DNA from: an uncultured Pseudomonadota bacterium
GTDB taxonomy: Bacteria; Pseudomonadota; Gammaproteobacteria; Steroidobacterales; Steroidobacteraceae
Reading direction: 5' to 3'
Length of the DNA stretch: 64,000 bases
NCBI GenBank assembly: GCA_903862885.1
Contig: CAIOZU010000070.1
Span: 1 to 64,000 of the forward strand
The notes beneath the pieces were generated by a model that saw only the letters and a program-made list of their open reading frames with translations, was not told the DNA's origin and searched no databases. Below, piece by piece: positions 44,530 to 54,877 of this stretch. Each line of letters starts with the position of its first letter. Position 1 is the first letter of the stretch. A program made the position numbers and the translations under genes.

Positions 44530-45399
44530 CTACTTCTTCTTAAGGACGTCGTAAGTGAGCACATCGCGCAGATCCGCGAGTATTCGGTGAGGGCGGCGTG
44601 TCAGCGGCTGCGCTTGCCATTCCGCCTCACTCGTGGTGCCCGTGGTAACCCCAAACATCGTCGCCCCGCCGCGGCGCGCCATGATGGCCTCTACCAGTGG
44701 ATCGTCGCCGACGACCGCCACCTGACGCGCCGGAATCCCGAGGCGCCGCGCCACAAAGCGCAAGGCATGTAAGGACGGCTTACCCGTGATAATCACTGGC
44801 GCCTTAGTCAGACGGCGAATGCCGCCCAATATGGCATAGGTATAACCCAGTGTGCGTCCCTGTTTAGTAGCAAAGAATGGCACGTCGGAGGCGGCGTACA
44901 GTTTGGCACCTGCCCAAATGGCATAGCACGCAGCTTCTATGTCTTTCATTCCACACTCAGGGTGCCAACCGACATAGACCGCATCAACCTCAGCTTGACC
45001 GGCATCACCAGTGTGTAAAGTCTCAATGCCCACCTCACGCAATGGCTGGCCGACACCGGAGGTACCGAGCACCAAGACACGGCGGATTCCCATTCTCTTC
45101 ATGTGATCAGCAGTCACCGTCGAGGGCGTGATCATCTGCGCATCCTCCACGGGAAGACCGGACTTTCGTAGCTTCTCCGCCTGTTCGGCGGGCACGTAGG
45201 CGCTTCCATTAGTGAGTAGCAGGAACGGCACCGCGCGTGCCTTCAGAGTATTGAGTACCTCAATTGCGCCAGGTAGTAGATCGTAGCCACCGAGTGAGCG
45301 GTCACTCAGCAACAACGTACCATCCACATCGAACATGAAGCCGCCAATAGGACCGGCTGTCGTGGCCGTCTGCTCATTCAAATCCATACGTTCCATCAT
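44530..45399 (-). CDS. HAD-IIA family phosphatase (NagD-like)
   Basis: 289 residues, with ATG overlapping the upstream carboxyltransferase stop by 4 bases (ATGA). The nucleophile motif is FMFDVDGTLLLSD, motif II LLLTNGSAY, motif III Lys in ITGKPSLHALR and motif IV VVGDDPLVE. These enzymes remove phosphate from small molecules such as 4-nitrophenyl phosphate, 2-phosphoglycolate and nucleotides. Here it sits between the carboxylase subunits and the ligase. Dephosphorylation of a phospho-aryl intermediate is an obvious proposal. Confidence 0.86.
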   Translation of the reverse strand: MMERMDLNEQTATTAGPIGGFMFDVDGTLLLSDRSLGGYDLLPGAIEVLNTLKARAVPFLLLTNGSAYVPAEQAEKLRKSGLPVEDAQMITPSTVTADHMKRMGIRRVLVLGTSGVGQPLREVGIETLHTGDAGQAEVDAVYVGWHPECGMKDIEAACYAIWAGAKLYAASDVPFFATKQGRTLGYTYAILGGIRRLTKAPVIITGKPSLHALRFVARRLGIPARQVAVVGDDPLVEAIMARRGGATMFGVTTGTTSEAEWQAQPLTRRPHRILADLRDVLTYDVLKKK

Positions 45400-46883
45400 A
45401 TCTCCGTAGCAGTCGGCACGCTTCTGCCGCGCAATTCCAAGCGAAAGCCTGGCTTTTCAACCAATACATGCGATAGATAGCGACGTGCCGTCACATTTCG
45501 AAGCAAACTGAGAATCGGTGGCGCACCCGGGTGATATCGTCGCTGCGCAGGACCCGCTGCACGCATCGCATCCACTTGACCGGCGGGCATCGTAGCCCGC
45601 AGTAAAAACTCCTCGTCGCTCAGCTGCGCGCCCAATCCGGCCCGCAACGCATCAAGGGATGCCATATGAGGCTCTTGCCTGAGTTCACGCGTTCGCGGAA
45701 GCGACTCAATGCGCGCCATCACCAGCGGATCGATCGGCACGTTAGGCCTTCCAAAGCGGCCGATCGCATAGCGAATCACTTCATCCGGTATCACATCGTA
45801 CCGCTTACCACTGGTCACGTTCATCACCGCCTGCGTGAGTACCATCTGCGCAAAAGGGGTCATGACAATGGGCCAGCCCAACTCACGACGCACCTGAGCG
45901 AGCTCTGCGACCACGGCCCCTTCTAAGTGCGCAAGCCGACTTTCGGACAAGTGTCGACGCATCGTGCCGACCATACCCCCTGGCAGCTGGTGCTGAAGGT
46001 ATTCGGCATCAAATCCATGCGGGCTCCCCATCGGCAGACCTTCGGCCTCTGCGATGCGTGTGAAGTAGCTGCCCACCTTCGCCAGTGCATCGGTGTCAAT
46101 ACGAACGGTGTGACCGAGACTTTTTAAGTTAGATACAATCCGCTCAGCGGGTGGATTCGAAATGCCATCGCCCAACGCACCTGCCGCACACTGCAGTGCA
46201 GATATGCCAAGATCAGCCGCCTCAAGATAAGTGCTCTCAGCCAGACCAATCGTACAGTGCGCATGTAACTCTAACGGCTTACTACCAATCACCGCTTTAA
46301 TGGCTGGGATTAAAGTCGCGGCCCGCTTGGGCGACAATAATCCGCCGGGATCTTTAATATAAAGCGCATCCACATCAGGGCTTGACGCTAACTTATGTGC
46401 ACACGCCGCATAATGCGCATCATCATGGATAGGACTTAAGGTAAATACCAGCGCCGCAATCACATACTCGCCGCCACCCTGTTTTACCATGCGCGCACAG
46501 GTGATATTTGAGTCAGCATCATTCATTGGATCAGCTAAACAAAAGCGACGAATGCCGTTACGTGCCAACGTACGGAAGGCGAGCGCCATAAATTCTGGGC
46601 TCGCGGTCTCCCACGAGATAAACCGAAAACCAGTCGACATGAACTGCAGCGGCGTACGCGGCATGGCCTCCGCCATAAGCCGGATTCGTTCCCATGGATC
46701 TTCTTGTTTAAATCGAACAGCGACGCCCATATGAGTGGAAGTCGTAAAATCAATAGCCCGGTAACCCACTTCATCTAAAATCGGCGCGACTGTCAAACAC
46801 TTTGCCGTATCGATGCCCATTGCCGCCCACAAGCACTGATTGCCGTCACGTAAGGAGGTATCCACCAGTTCGATGTCAGCCAC
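45396..46883 (-). CDS. Carboxyltransferase subunit of a biotin-dependent carboxylase
   Basis: 495 residues from a GTG at 46883 (GGAGGAT before it), overlapping the biotin carboxylase gene by 8 bases. It has the pyruvate-carboxylase-type TIM barrel: DTSLRDGNQCLWAAMG with metal and substrate ligands, the carbamylated-Lys segment YIKDPGGLLSPKRA and the HxH of LELHAHCTIG. No biotin domain follows. Pyruvate carboxylase B and oxaloacetate decarboxylase alpha share this fold, but the subunit split (separate BC, BCCP and CT) and neighbours suggest a ketone substrate. Confidence 0.88.
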   Translation of the reverse strand: MADIELVDTSLRDGNQCLWAAMGIDTAKCLTVAPILDEVGYRAIDFTTSTHMGVAVRFKQEDPWERIRLMAEAMPRTPLQFMSTGFRFISWETASPEFMALAFRTLARNGIRRFCLADPMNDADSNITCARMVKQGGGEYVIAALVFTLSPIHDDAHYAACAHKLASSPDVDALYIKDPGGLLSPKRAATLIPAIKAVIGSKPLELHAHCTIGLAESTYLEAADLGISALQCAAGALGDGISNPPAERIVSNLKSLGHTVRIDTDALAKVGSYFTRIAEAEGLPMGSPHGFDAEYLQHQLPGGMVGTMRRHLSESRLAHLEGAVVAELAQVRRELGWPIVMTPFAQMVLTQAVMNVTSGKRYDVIPDEVIRYAIGRFGRPNVPIDPLVMARIESLPRTRELRQEPHMASLDALRAGLGAQLSDEEFLLRATMPAGQVDAMRAAGPAQRRYHPGAPPILSLLRNVTARRYLSHVLVEKPGFRLELRGRSVPTATEI

Positions 46884-48255
46884 GAGCTAAATCCTCCGAA
46901 GTAATTGGTAGACGACGATCAAGAAGCCGAGACAAAAACCCAGTGTCAACGGCACCTACTAAAAATTCAGCATCTGCAAGCACCTCAGCTTGGAAGCCGA
47001 GGTTGGTTTGAATACCAACCAGGCGCGTCTGGTCGATCGCCTGACGCAGTTGTGCGAGAGCCGCCGAACGATCCGGCGCCCACGAGATGATTTTGGCTAG
47101 CAAGGAGTCGTAAAATGGTGGGATCCGAGAACCGGCTTCAATGTGCGTGTCGACACGGATGCCAGTCCCCACAGGCCACAACAATTCGCGAATGAGCCCC
47201 GGCGAAGGCTGAAAGTCGCGCTCGGGATCCTCCGCATTCACTCGGCACTCGACGGCGCAACCCCGGAGCTGAATATCCGACTGCTTCAGTCGCAAGCCGT
47301 CCCCCGCAGCGATCGCAATCTGTTCTGCGACAATATCAATGCCAGTCACCGCCTCAGTGACCGGATGCTCCACTTGGATACGGGCATTCATTTCAAGAAA
47401 GTAAAAGGCCTCCGTTTGGGTATCAACCAAAAACTCTACCGTGCCCGCCCCTCGATAAGAAAGGCGCTCTGAGAATCGAACGGCGGCATCATATAGGCGA
47501 GTCCGCAGCGCCTCAGAGATCCCAGGTGCGGGCGTCTCCTCAACGATTTTCTGATAACGCCGTTGGACCGAGCAATCCCGCTCACCCAGATGAATCACCC
47601 GTCCCGCGCCATCGCCTAGTACCTGTACCTCAATGTGACGGCCACTCGCCACGAAACGTTCGAGATACACGCGCGCATCACCGAAAGCAGCACCTGCTTC
47701 AGAACTGGCGAGCGCGAGGGCGTCAGCTAAATCCTCTAAACGGTCAACCCGCTTCATGCCGCGACCCCCGCCACCCCCGACCGCTTTGACAAGCAGTGGT
47801 GCGCCAATGGTACGGGCCAGCGTCAGCGCCTCATCGGCTGAACTCACCGCACCGCCTGGCACCACGGGAACGCCTGCCGCCTCCGCCTCTGCACGCGCAC
47901 GGAGTTTGTCGCCCACCGCATCGATCTGCGCAGCCGTTGGACCAATAAAGATTACCCCGTTCTCCTCACACAGACGCGCTAGACCTGCACGTTCCGAGAG
48001 GAATCCATAGCCCGGATGAATCGCATCTGCTTTTACGCCGAGAGCGGCTTGCACGATGGTGTCGATCTTTAGGTAACTGTCGGTCGGCCGTGGCGGTCCA
48101 ATGCAGACACAGCGATCCGCCAGTCGCGCCGCCATCGAGTCGCGATCAGCTGCCGAGGCGGCCAACACCGTTTCTATGCCGAGCGCTCGACAGGTACGAA
48201 TGATACGCACCGCGATTTCGCCCCGATTGGCAATCAGGATGCGGCGAATAGACAT
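46876..48255 (-). CDS. Biotin carboxylase subunit
   Basis: 459 residues, close to AccC (about 450). The ATP-grasp glycine loop is AVGGGGGRGMKRV, the catalytic block is EMNARIQVEHPVTEAVTGID with the Glu, Arg and His, and RVNAEDP lies in the C-terminal domain. It carboxylates biotin with bicarbonate and ATP. A housekeeping AccC is normally with AccB elsewhere; here it lies with a BCCP and a CT, so it is a dedicated copy. Confidence 0.93.
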   Translation of the reverse strand: MSIRRILIANRGEIAVRIIRTCRALGIETVLAASAADRDSMAARLADRCVCIGPPRPTDSYLKIDTIVQAALGVKADAIHPGYGFLSERAGLARLCEENGVIFIGPTAAQIDAVGDKLRARAEAEAAGVPVVPGGAVSSADEALTLARTIGAPLLVKAVGGGGGRGMKRVDRLEDLADALALASSEAGAAFGDARVYLERFVASGRHIEVQVLGDGAGRVIHLGERDCSVQRRYQKIVEETPAPGISEALRTRLYDAAVRFSERLSYRGAGTVEFLVDTQTEAFYFLEMNARIQVEHPVTEAVTGIDIVAEQIAIAAGDGLRLKQSDIQLRGCAVECRVNAEDPERDFQPSPGLIRELLWPVGTGIRVDTHIEAGSRIPPFYDSLLAKIISWAPDRSAALAQLRQAIDQTRLVGIQTNLGFQAEVLADAEFLVGAVDTGFLSRLLDRRLPITSEDLARG

Positions 48256-48258
48256 TGC

Positions 48259-48744
48259 TTACTTTGACTCTGACACGAGCACGAGCGATTCGCCGTACTC
48301 AACCAACGCGCCATCGCTGGCGAGGATCTCCACCACCGTCCCCGAGACGCCCGAGCGCACCGCATTCATTAGCTTCATCACCTCGATGATGCCAACCACT
48401 GTATCTGCTGTGACCACTGCGCCGATCTCAACAAACGGGGGGGCCCCGGGCTTTGGTGCGCGATAAAAAGTGCCGAGTAGAGGCGCTTCAATTGCCTTCA
48501 CACCCTCCTCGGCGGGTTTGGCCCGTTGTTTTAACGGGGGCTGCACACGATCTGTCGCTTGATGTGCCTGGGAGGCCGCGGGTGTATTGACCGACACTAA
48601 CGGTGCTGCAACCCGTGCCCCATCGGCGGACACGCCACGCCGTAGGCTTAATTTCACGCCCTCAAACTCAAGGTGGAGCTCATCAAAGCTCGATGTCTCG
48701 AGCAACCGCGTAATCTCGGCGACATCCTTGGCTGTCAGTGTCAC
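48259..48744 (-). CDS. Biotin carboxyl carrier protein
   Basis: 161 residues, from a GTG at 48744 that overlaps the preceding stop (GTGA) and has GGAGGAAG before it. The C-terminal biotinyl domain (about 85-160) carries the biotinylated Lys124 in EVMKLMNAV. The N-terminal half has a Pro/Ala linker (about 50-80). It shuttles carboxy-biotin from the biotin carboxylase to the carboxyltransferase encoded downstream. Confidence 0.94.
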   Translation of the reverse strand: MTLTAKDVAEITRLLETSSFDELHLEFEGVKLSLRRGVSADGARVAAPLVSVNTPAASQAHQATDRVQPPLKQRAKPAEEGVKAIEAPLLGTFYRAPKPGAPPFVEIGAVVTADTVVGIIEVMKLMNAVRSGVSGTVVEILASDGALVEYGESLVLVSESK

Positions 48745-49793
48745 TTTCTTCCTCCAAAAATAGACATCACATGCGCCAATGGATTCTCAACGGGCCGCGC
48801 CACTGGCACTTGATCCTTAACCGACCACACGGTTTCTGGTCGGCTCTGTAGGAGCAGAATGTCCCCGCTGTATCGATCTACCGCCCACTCAATATCCTGT
48901 GCATGGCCATAGTGTTTTTCGACACGCCGCGCGATCGCACGCAGCGCCTGCAGATCCTGATCGCTCATGCACTGAGTCCGACGCAAGTCCTCGGCTACCG
49001 GCTCCTCTACAATGCCACCCGCTTCTAGTGGCACATGTCGAATGGCTTTATCCGATATATCGCGAACCGAGATCTCCCCAGTGATTTTGCCGATCACCCA
49101 CCGGTCCGGTGTCACCTCACCACCTACCACAGCAGAGCCTAAACCCCACGCGCCCTCAATGGTAATCACCGATCGGTCGCCGCTGGTGGGGCTTCGAGTA
49201 AACATCACCCCGGCGCATCGCGCATCGACCATCGTCTGAACGACCACTGCCATGGCCACCTGAGACTCAGGAATTCCACGGCGGCGGCGATAGCTCATGG
49301 ACTCGACTGAATACAAACTCGCCCAACAGTTGCGGACCATGCGAACCGTCTCATCAGCACCCCGAACCCACAGATAGGTATCCTGCAAGCCGGCGAAGCT
49401 GGCATCAGCCGCATCTTCCGTCGTCGCAGAAGAACGAACCGCCACCGCAGGCGTTACACCCGCCGTCGCTAACGCCGCATGCGCACTCAGCAGCTCTTCG
49501 AGTAACTGCGGCGGCAATGCGACTTCCTCTACTCGCGCCCGCAGTGCCTGCGAGCATGCAGTAATCGCCTCTAAGTCATCTGCATCCAGTGCCTCAACCT
49601 GCGTCCGAATGGGCGATTGGCGCTCCAACTCATCCAAGCAATAAGAAAAAGCCTGCGTGCTCACCACAAAACCAGGTGGCACTGCGATGTTGGCGCGCTG
49701 AAGCTCACCTAAGCTGCCACCTTTGCCACCCACCTGAGGTCGATCAGCAAGCCCTATGTCAGAAAACCAGCGAATGTACTCAGTCGACACCAT
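48741..49793 (-). CDS. PEP-synthase-like ATP-binding kinase subunit (phenylphosphate synthase beta type)
   Basis: 350 residues, matching the N-terminal nucleotide-binding half of PEP synthase and the roughly 350-residue beta subunit (PpsB) of phenylphosphate synthase. AVRSSATTEDAADASFAGLQ and LLQSRPETVWS are the family signatures, and VGGKGGSLGELQRA is the N-terminal loop. It should phosphorylate the His of its partner with ATP. It starts 6 bases after the partner gene. Together they would phosphorylate a phenol, as AcvAB or HpeHI do on acetovanillone or 4-hydroxyacetophenone. Confidence 0.88.
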   Translation of the reverse strand: MVSTEYIRWFSDIGLADRPQVGGKGGSLGELQRANIAVPPGFVVSTQAFSYCLDELERQSPIRTQVEALDADDLEAITACSQALRARVEEVALPPQLLEELLSAHAALATAGVTPAVAVRSSATTEDAADASFAGLQDTYLWVRGADETVRMVRNCWASLYSVESMSYRRRRGIPESQVAMAVVVQTMVDARCAGVMFTRSPTSGDRSVITIEGAWGLGSAVVGGEVTPDRWVIGKITGEISVRDISDKAIRHVPLEAGGIVEEPVAEDLRRTQCMSDQDLQALRAIARRVEKHYGHAQDIEWAVDRYSGDILLLQSRPETVWSVKDQVPVARPVENPLAHVMSIFGGRK

Positions 49794-49799
49794 ACAAAT

Positions 49800-51626
49800 T
49801 TACTCGAGAATCGTAACCACACCACGGCCGCCATCTACCCGGATGCGCTGACCATCTTTGATTCGAAGCGTTGCATTGCCAGTACCCACCACGGCGGGTA
49901 AGCCATATTCACGCGCGACGATCGCGGCGTGACTCATCGAACCACCAATATCAGAGACCGCGCCACCAATTTTCTGGAAAATCGGCGCCCAAGTTGGATT
50001 CGTTACCTGACACACCAGAATGTCACCCTGCTGTAAACGCGAAATTTCTTGTACCGACTTCACCACCCGCGCGGGGCCTTCAGCGATACCATTAGAAGCT
50101 GCAAACCCCTTAATTTCCTTACTATTGCCGCCCTCCGCAGCATTGAGCCAAGTCTCTAGGCTTTCGCGGGTGATACCCCACAACATGACAATGGCGGGGT
50201 CATCGATCACGTCTGGCACCGGACCGAGTGCCGGCGGCGTCTCGTGTTTCGCCCATTCCTTAATCGCGGCTTTTCTTTCCGCCACGATCGCTGGCCAGTG
50301 CGCCGGTCCGCGTGGCGGTGAGCCAGTAGACCATGAATTCATCAAATCAATAATGGCGGATTCCACTTCGAAGTGGGTCAGATGAAACACATCCTCAGCA
50401 TCCGCAAAGAATTCATGCTTCGCAAGCAATGCACCAAATTCCCTAATTCTGTTGAAAAATAGATTGGTATACCAATGCTCGCAATAAAACTTATGCCCTT
50501 CTACATAAGGGAACACGCGGTGCGCCAATGCGATCATCTGATCGTATGCAGCACGCTCGTCATCTGAACTGAGCAGATCACGATAGTCATTGATCAGTTG
50601 CCAGCGTTCCGCTTGCAACTGCTCAACCGGTCGCTCCAGTGTCTCTCCCGCCTTAACCTTCTGGATATATCCTGGCAACGCACTAAATGGCATAGACAGG
50701 TCATCGTTCCATGAACGGTGGTGGTGATAAAAACCATCACCCACATTGATATTGAACCAAGGGTCTCGCGCACTCTCTAAATCTTTTAGCCATTGCTTGC
50801 CAGGCTCACCGGCACTCTTAAGAGAATCAAGCAGAGCCTCTACAGACATATTCTCTTTGAACTGACCGTCGACACCCAAATCTACGGCACGGCGTGCAAG
50901 CTTTCTCAGTTCCTCATCTGGACGGAATATCTCTGCTTCAAGGCCAGCCACCATACGCGCCACGGTCTGATCGCTAATTTCTGGGAATGCTTTTTTGCAA
51001 AAAGCAAAAAAGGTCATATAGGCGCCATAACCCAACAACAAGAATTCGAAGTGGTGGTGCCACATCCGAAAGTATCCCTCGAGCGTTTTTTGATAGGCAT
51101 CAAGTAGAAAGTGATTCGAGGCCACGCCACGTCCGGCATGCACTTGCTCTAGTGGCTCAAACTCGGGCAGAGCCAAGGGCGGCATAGCGCGCGAATCACT
51201 AATCAGGGTCATCATCTTTTCACGCCACTGAGCGTAGAGCCCTTCCCAGTTCTCGTAGTAATAGAAGGCGCGCTGCATAAACTCGTTAGTCCGCCGTTCG
51301 ATCTCAGCAGGATCAGTCACGGCATTACCACCGATGTACACGCGTCCGTTGATGATGCGATGGTCAATGCCCAACGTAGTCGGAATGCAATGGACGCGAG
51401 TGCTTGAGGCGCCAAGCGCACAGTAAGCGGCCTCTGCAGTCACCATATCGAAAGCCGTCATCGGCTCAGGGAAGTGCATGGAGTTGTAGAACCAGAACCG
51501 CTGATCATCTGTGGCAGTGAACTGCGTATAATAAGGATAGGCCGCCTGCGCTCTTTCTGTTCCGGGAACGATTTTAAGCGAGCTAGGCAGTGGAAACGCT
51601 TTGGCCTCAGTTCTCTTGTCAACCAT
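49800..51626 (-). CDS. PEP-utilizing-domain phosphotransferase subunit (phenylphosphate synthase alpha type)
   Basis: 608 residues. The C-terminal phosphohistidine swivel domain ends in DIGGSMSHAAIVAREYG, which places the phosphorylated His at residue 566, close to His569 reported for the Thauera phenylphosphate synthase alpha subunit. The N-terminal 450 residues form a substrate domain with a HHHRSW motif near residue 300. The size also matches the alpha subunit. It carries the phosphoryl group from the ATP subunit to a phenolic hydroxyl. It heads the operon, with AGGGG before the ATG. Confidence 0.88.
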   Translation of the reverse strand: MVDKRTEAKAFPLPSSLKIVPGTERAQAAYPYYTQFTATDDQRFWFYNSMHFPEPMTAFDMVTAEAAYCALGASSTRVHCIPTTLGIDHRIINGRVYIGGNAVTDPAEIERRTNEFMQRAFYYYENWEGLYAQWREKMMTLISDSRAMPPLALPEFEPLEQVHAGRGVASNHFLLDAYQKTLEGYFRMWHHHFEFLLLGYGAYMTFFAFCKKAFPEISDQTVARMVAGLEAEIFRPDEELRKLARRAVDLGVDGQFKENMSVEALLDSLKSAGEPGKQWLKDLESARDPWFNINVGDGFYHHHRSWNDDLSMPFSALPGYIQKVKAGETLERPVEQLQAERWQLINDYRDLLSSDDERAAYDQMIALAHRVFPYVEGHKFYCEHWYTNLFFNRIREFGALLAKHEFFADAEDVFHLTHFEVESAIIDLMNSWSTGSPPRGPAHWPAIVAERKAAIKEWAKHETPPALGPVPDVIDDPAIVMLWGITRESLETWLNAAEGGNSKEIKGFAASNGIAEGPARVVKSVQEISRLQQGDILVCQVTNPTWAPIFQKIGGAVSDIGGSMSHAAIVAREYGLPAVVGTGNATLRIKDGQRIRVDGGRGVVTILE

Positions 51627-51921
51627 AGGAAACCCCTCGAGAAACGGTTCTATTTTAGGATCCGCTGCGTCCTAATTCACGGTGCCGTTAGGATAATAGC
51701 GGGTCTGTTGAGCGACTAGGACGACAGTGCAGCAATCTCGTCTGTGGGCGTAATGGTAAAGCAACCAACCCGCGTCCGTTGCCTCTATCGAGGCAGCGGC
51801 GACGACCCCAAAAAAGACGACCCCGGGGCTCGCCGTCCTGACGGTAGCACTCTCCGCTGCCGCGGGTGGCAGGGCCTCTAAGCCCTGTCGCCACGACGAG
51901 GCCCGAGACCATCAAAGTGCC
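51627..51921. other. Promoter-bearing gap upstream of the ketone-carboxylation operon
   Basis: This 295-base stretch lies between the operon head (start at 51626) and the end of the upstream O-demethylase gene. No open frame has family features. It should contain the operon promoter and the 3-prime end of the demethylase transcript; no clean terminator or dyad was recognised. Confidence 0.4.
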
Positions 51922-53406
<1,485 letters not shown>

Positions 53407-54675
53407 TTAGCGCACAGACGACTCGCGGCCAGCAACCGAGTACAGCACCGCGGCATTACGTGTTTTTTGAAATTCCTCAAGTGACTGGCCACGCATGGCC
53501 GCATAGATATGCAGGTTCGTAGTCCCTACCACCGCACCTAATTTCTCAAGCAAAAAGAAACTGGCGCCATACTGGATTAAACCTCTCCAGTCTAATCGCC
53601 TCACCAGGTCACGCTCCTCAGTGGTGAGGGCAGCCTCCTCAAACATAGGCTCGGCATTCTCACGAAAGCGCTGCCGATAGGCGGGCTCAATCAAGCGATG
53701 TAAAAAAGAATTCAAGCGAAACGACTTCACACTGCGCTCAAGAGTAAAGGGATACGTGCCTGGCAGCTCATCGATACCGGCTAACTCGTGTGAGATGCGC
53801 GCGAGGTAGTCTGCGGTAGACTCGCTGGGTGTTTCTACAGAGTCGTTCTCATACACGACCGTTGCGATTGCCGTCATGGACGGCAAGTAGTAGGAACTGT
53901 GGAGCTTTCTTACTTTATCCGACAGCGCACCACGCATAATCAGCCACATCACGATTTCAGATGCTTCAAGTCCACCGCGCTTGGCGTACTCCGTGACAGT
54001 CAGCTCAGTGAGCTGTTGTGGATCATGCTCTAAGAGCTCAAGAAAGGCGTGGTCCCACTCGGGATTATTGAACCCTGCCCGCTCACCATGTACTTGGTGC
54101 GATAGCCCGCCCGTGGCCACGATGGCGACTTTTAAATCCTCTGGGTAGCTCTCGATTGCCTTCCGCAGTGACTTACCTAGTTTGTAGCAGCGCCGCGCAG
54201 TCGGCGTTGGAAATTCAAGCACACCCACCTGCAGCGGAATCACAGCGGCAGGCCACGCCTTCTCATGTGGCCACAGCAAGGACAGTGGCGACACACAGCC
54301 ATGATCTAAGGCCTTGGACTGAAAGTACGACAAATCAAACTCATCGGCAACCAACCCACTGGCAATATGCCGGGCAAGAGCGGGATGCCCCTTTATAGGC
54401 GGGAGATTGCGTGGGCCGCCACCTTCGTCGGCAATCGGAAATTGCTCACCAATCCCTAAAGCGAAATGCGAGTAATGATCAAAGAAGAACGAGGTCACAT
54501 GGTCGTTATAGATAAAAAATAAAACATCCGGCTGATGCTTGGCCAGCCACGCTTGGACGGGTTTGTAACCTTCGAATATCGGCGCCCACACCGGGTCTAA
54601 TTGTTTGTTGGCATCCAGCGCAAAACCGATCGTCGGCGTATGCGAGGTGCCAATACCACCAATAATTCTCGCCAT
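53407..54675 (-). CDS. desB: Gallate dioxygenase (fused beta-alpha extradiol enzyme)
   Basis: 422 residues from the ATG at 54675 (AGAAGGAAG before it). A LigB-like N-terminal domain (about 1-285) is fused to a LigA-like C-terminal domain (about 300-420). Fe(II) ligands correspond to His12, His59 and Glu240, and catalytic His125 and His193 are present. The length matches gallate dioxygenase DesB/GalA (about 420). It cleaves gallate to 4-oxalomesaconate, which feeds the LigU, LigJ and LigK steps encoded at 23453-26343. The O-demethylase gene follows. Confidence 0.92.
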   Translation of the reverse strand: MARIIGGIGTSHTPTIGFALDANKQLDPVWAPIFEGYKPVQAWLAKHQPDVLFFIYNDHVTSFFFDHYSHFALGIGEQFPIADEGGGPRNLPPIKGHPALARHIASGLVADEFDLSYFQSKALDHGCVSPLSLLWPHEKAWPAAVIPLQVGVLEFPTPTARRCYKLGKSLRKAIESYPEDLKVAIVATGGLSHQVHGERAGFNNPEWDHAFLELLEHDPQQLTELTVTEYAKRGGLEASEIVMWLIMRGALSDKVRKLHSSYYLPSMTAIATVVYENDSVETPSESTADYLARISHELAGIDELPGTYPFTLERSVKSFRLNSFLHRLIEPAYRQRFRENAEPMFEEAALTTEERDLVRRLDWRGLIQYGASFFLLEKLGAVVGTTNLHIYAAMRGQSLEEFQKTRNAAVLYSVAGRESSVR

Positions 54676-54785
54676 GTTCTTCCTTCTGCTATTCGCTACA
54701 TCAGCACGCCGCAATCGGTACACCATCAAGTGATTGCAGCGCTTCGAGTGTTTGCATCCCGTCACTGTGGGTGCGACGGATGTCA

Positions 54786-54816
54786 CGATGCTGGCCATGC
54801 GTATCGGCCAGCATCG
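54786..54816 (-). terminator. Hairpin after the aldehyde dehydrogenase gene
   Basis: An 11-base perfect stem (CGATGCTGGCC / GGCCAGCATCG) with a 9-base loop lies about 60-90 bases beyond the ALDH stop and upstream of the gallate dioxygenase start. There is no T-run, so attenuation or RNA processing is also possible. Confidence 0.55.
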
Positions 54817-54877
54817 CATCCGTTAGTTGACGACTCCCAAAGCAGCACGCGGCCTGAGGGAGCCGCGGGTTGACCGC

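Noticed and set aside
44158-44772. 204-codon plus-strand frame across the ligase and HAD genes
   Set aside because: Runs opposite to two real genes and their junction; no features.
45396-46883. Ordinary pyruvate carboxylase B or oxaloacetate decarboxylase alpha
   Set aside because: The fold is shared, but there is no C-terminal biotin domain and no sodium-pump subunits, and it lies with a kinase pair, a BCCP and a CoA ligase of aromatic type.
48741-51626. Frameshifted single PEP synthase
   Set aside because: The two frames have their own starts and lengths that match alpha and beta subunits of phenylphosphate synthase, and domain order is reversed relative to PEP synthase (swivel gene first).
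53407-54675. Artificial fusion of ligB and ligA by sequencing error
   Set aside because: The order beta-alpha and the length match natural gallate dioxygenases; true ligA and ligB are present separately at 27241-28471.
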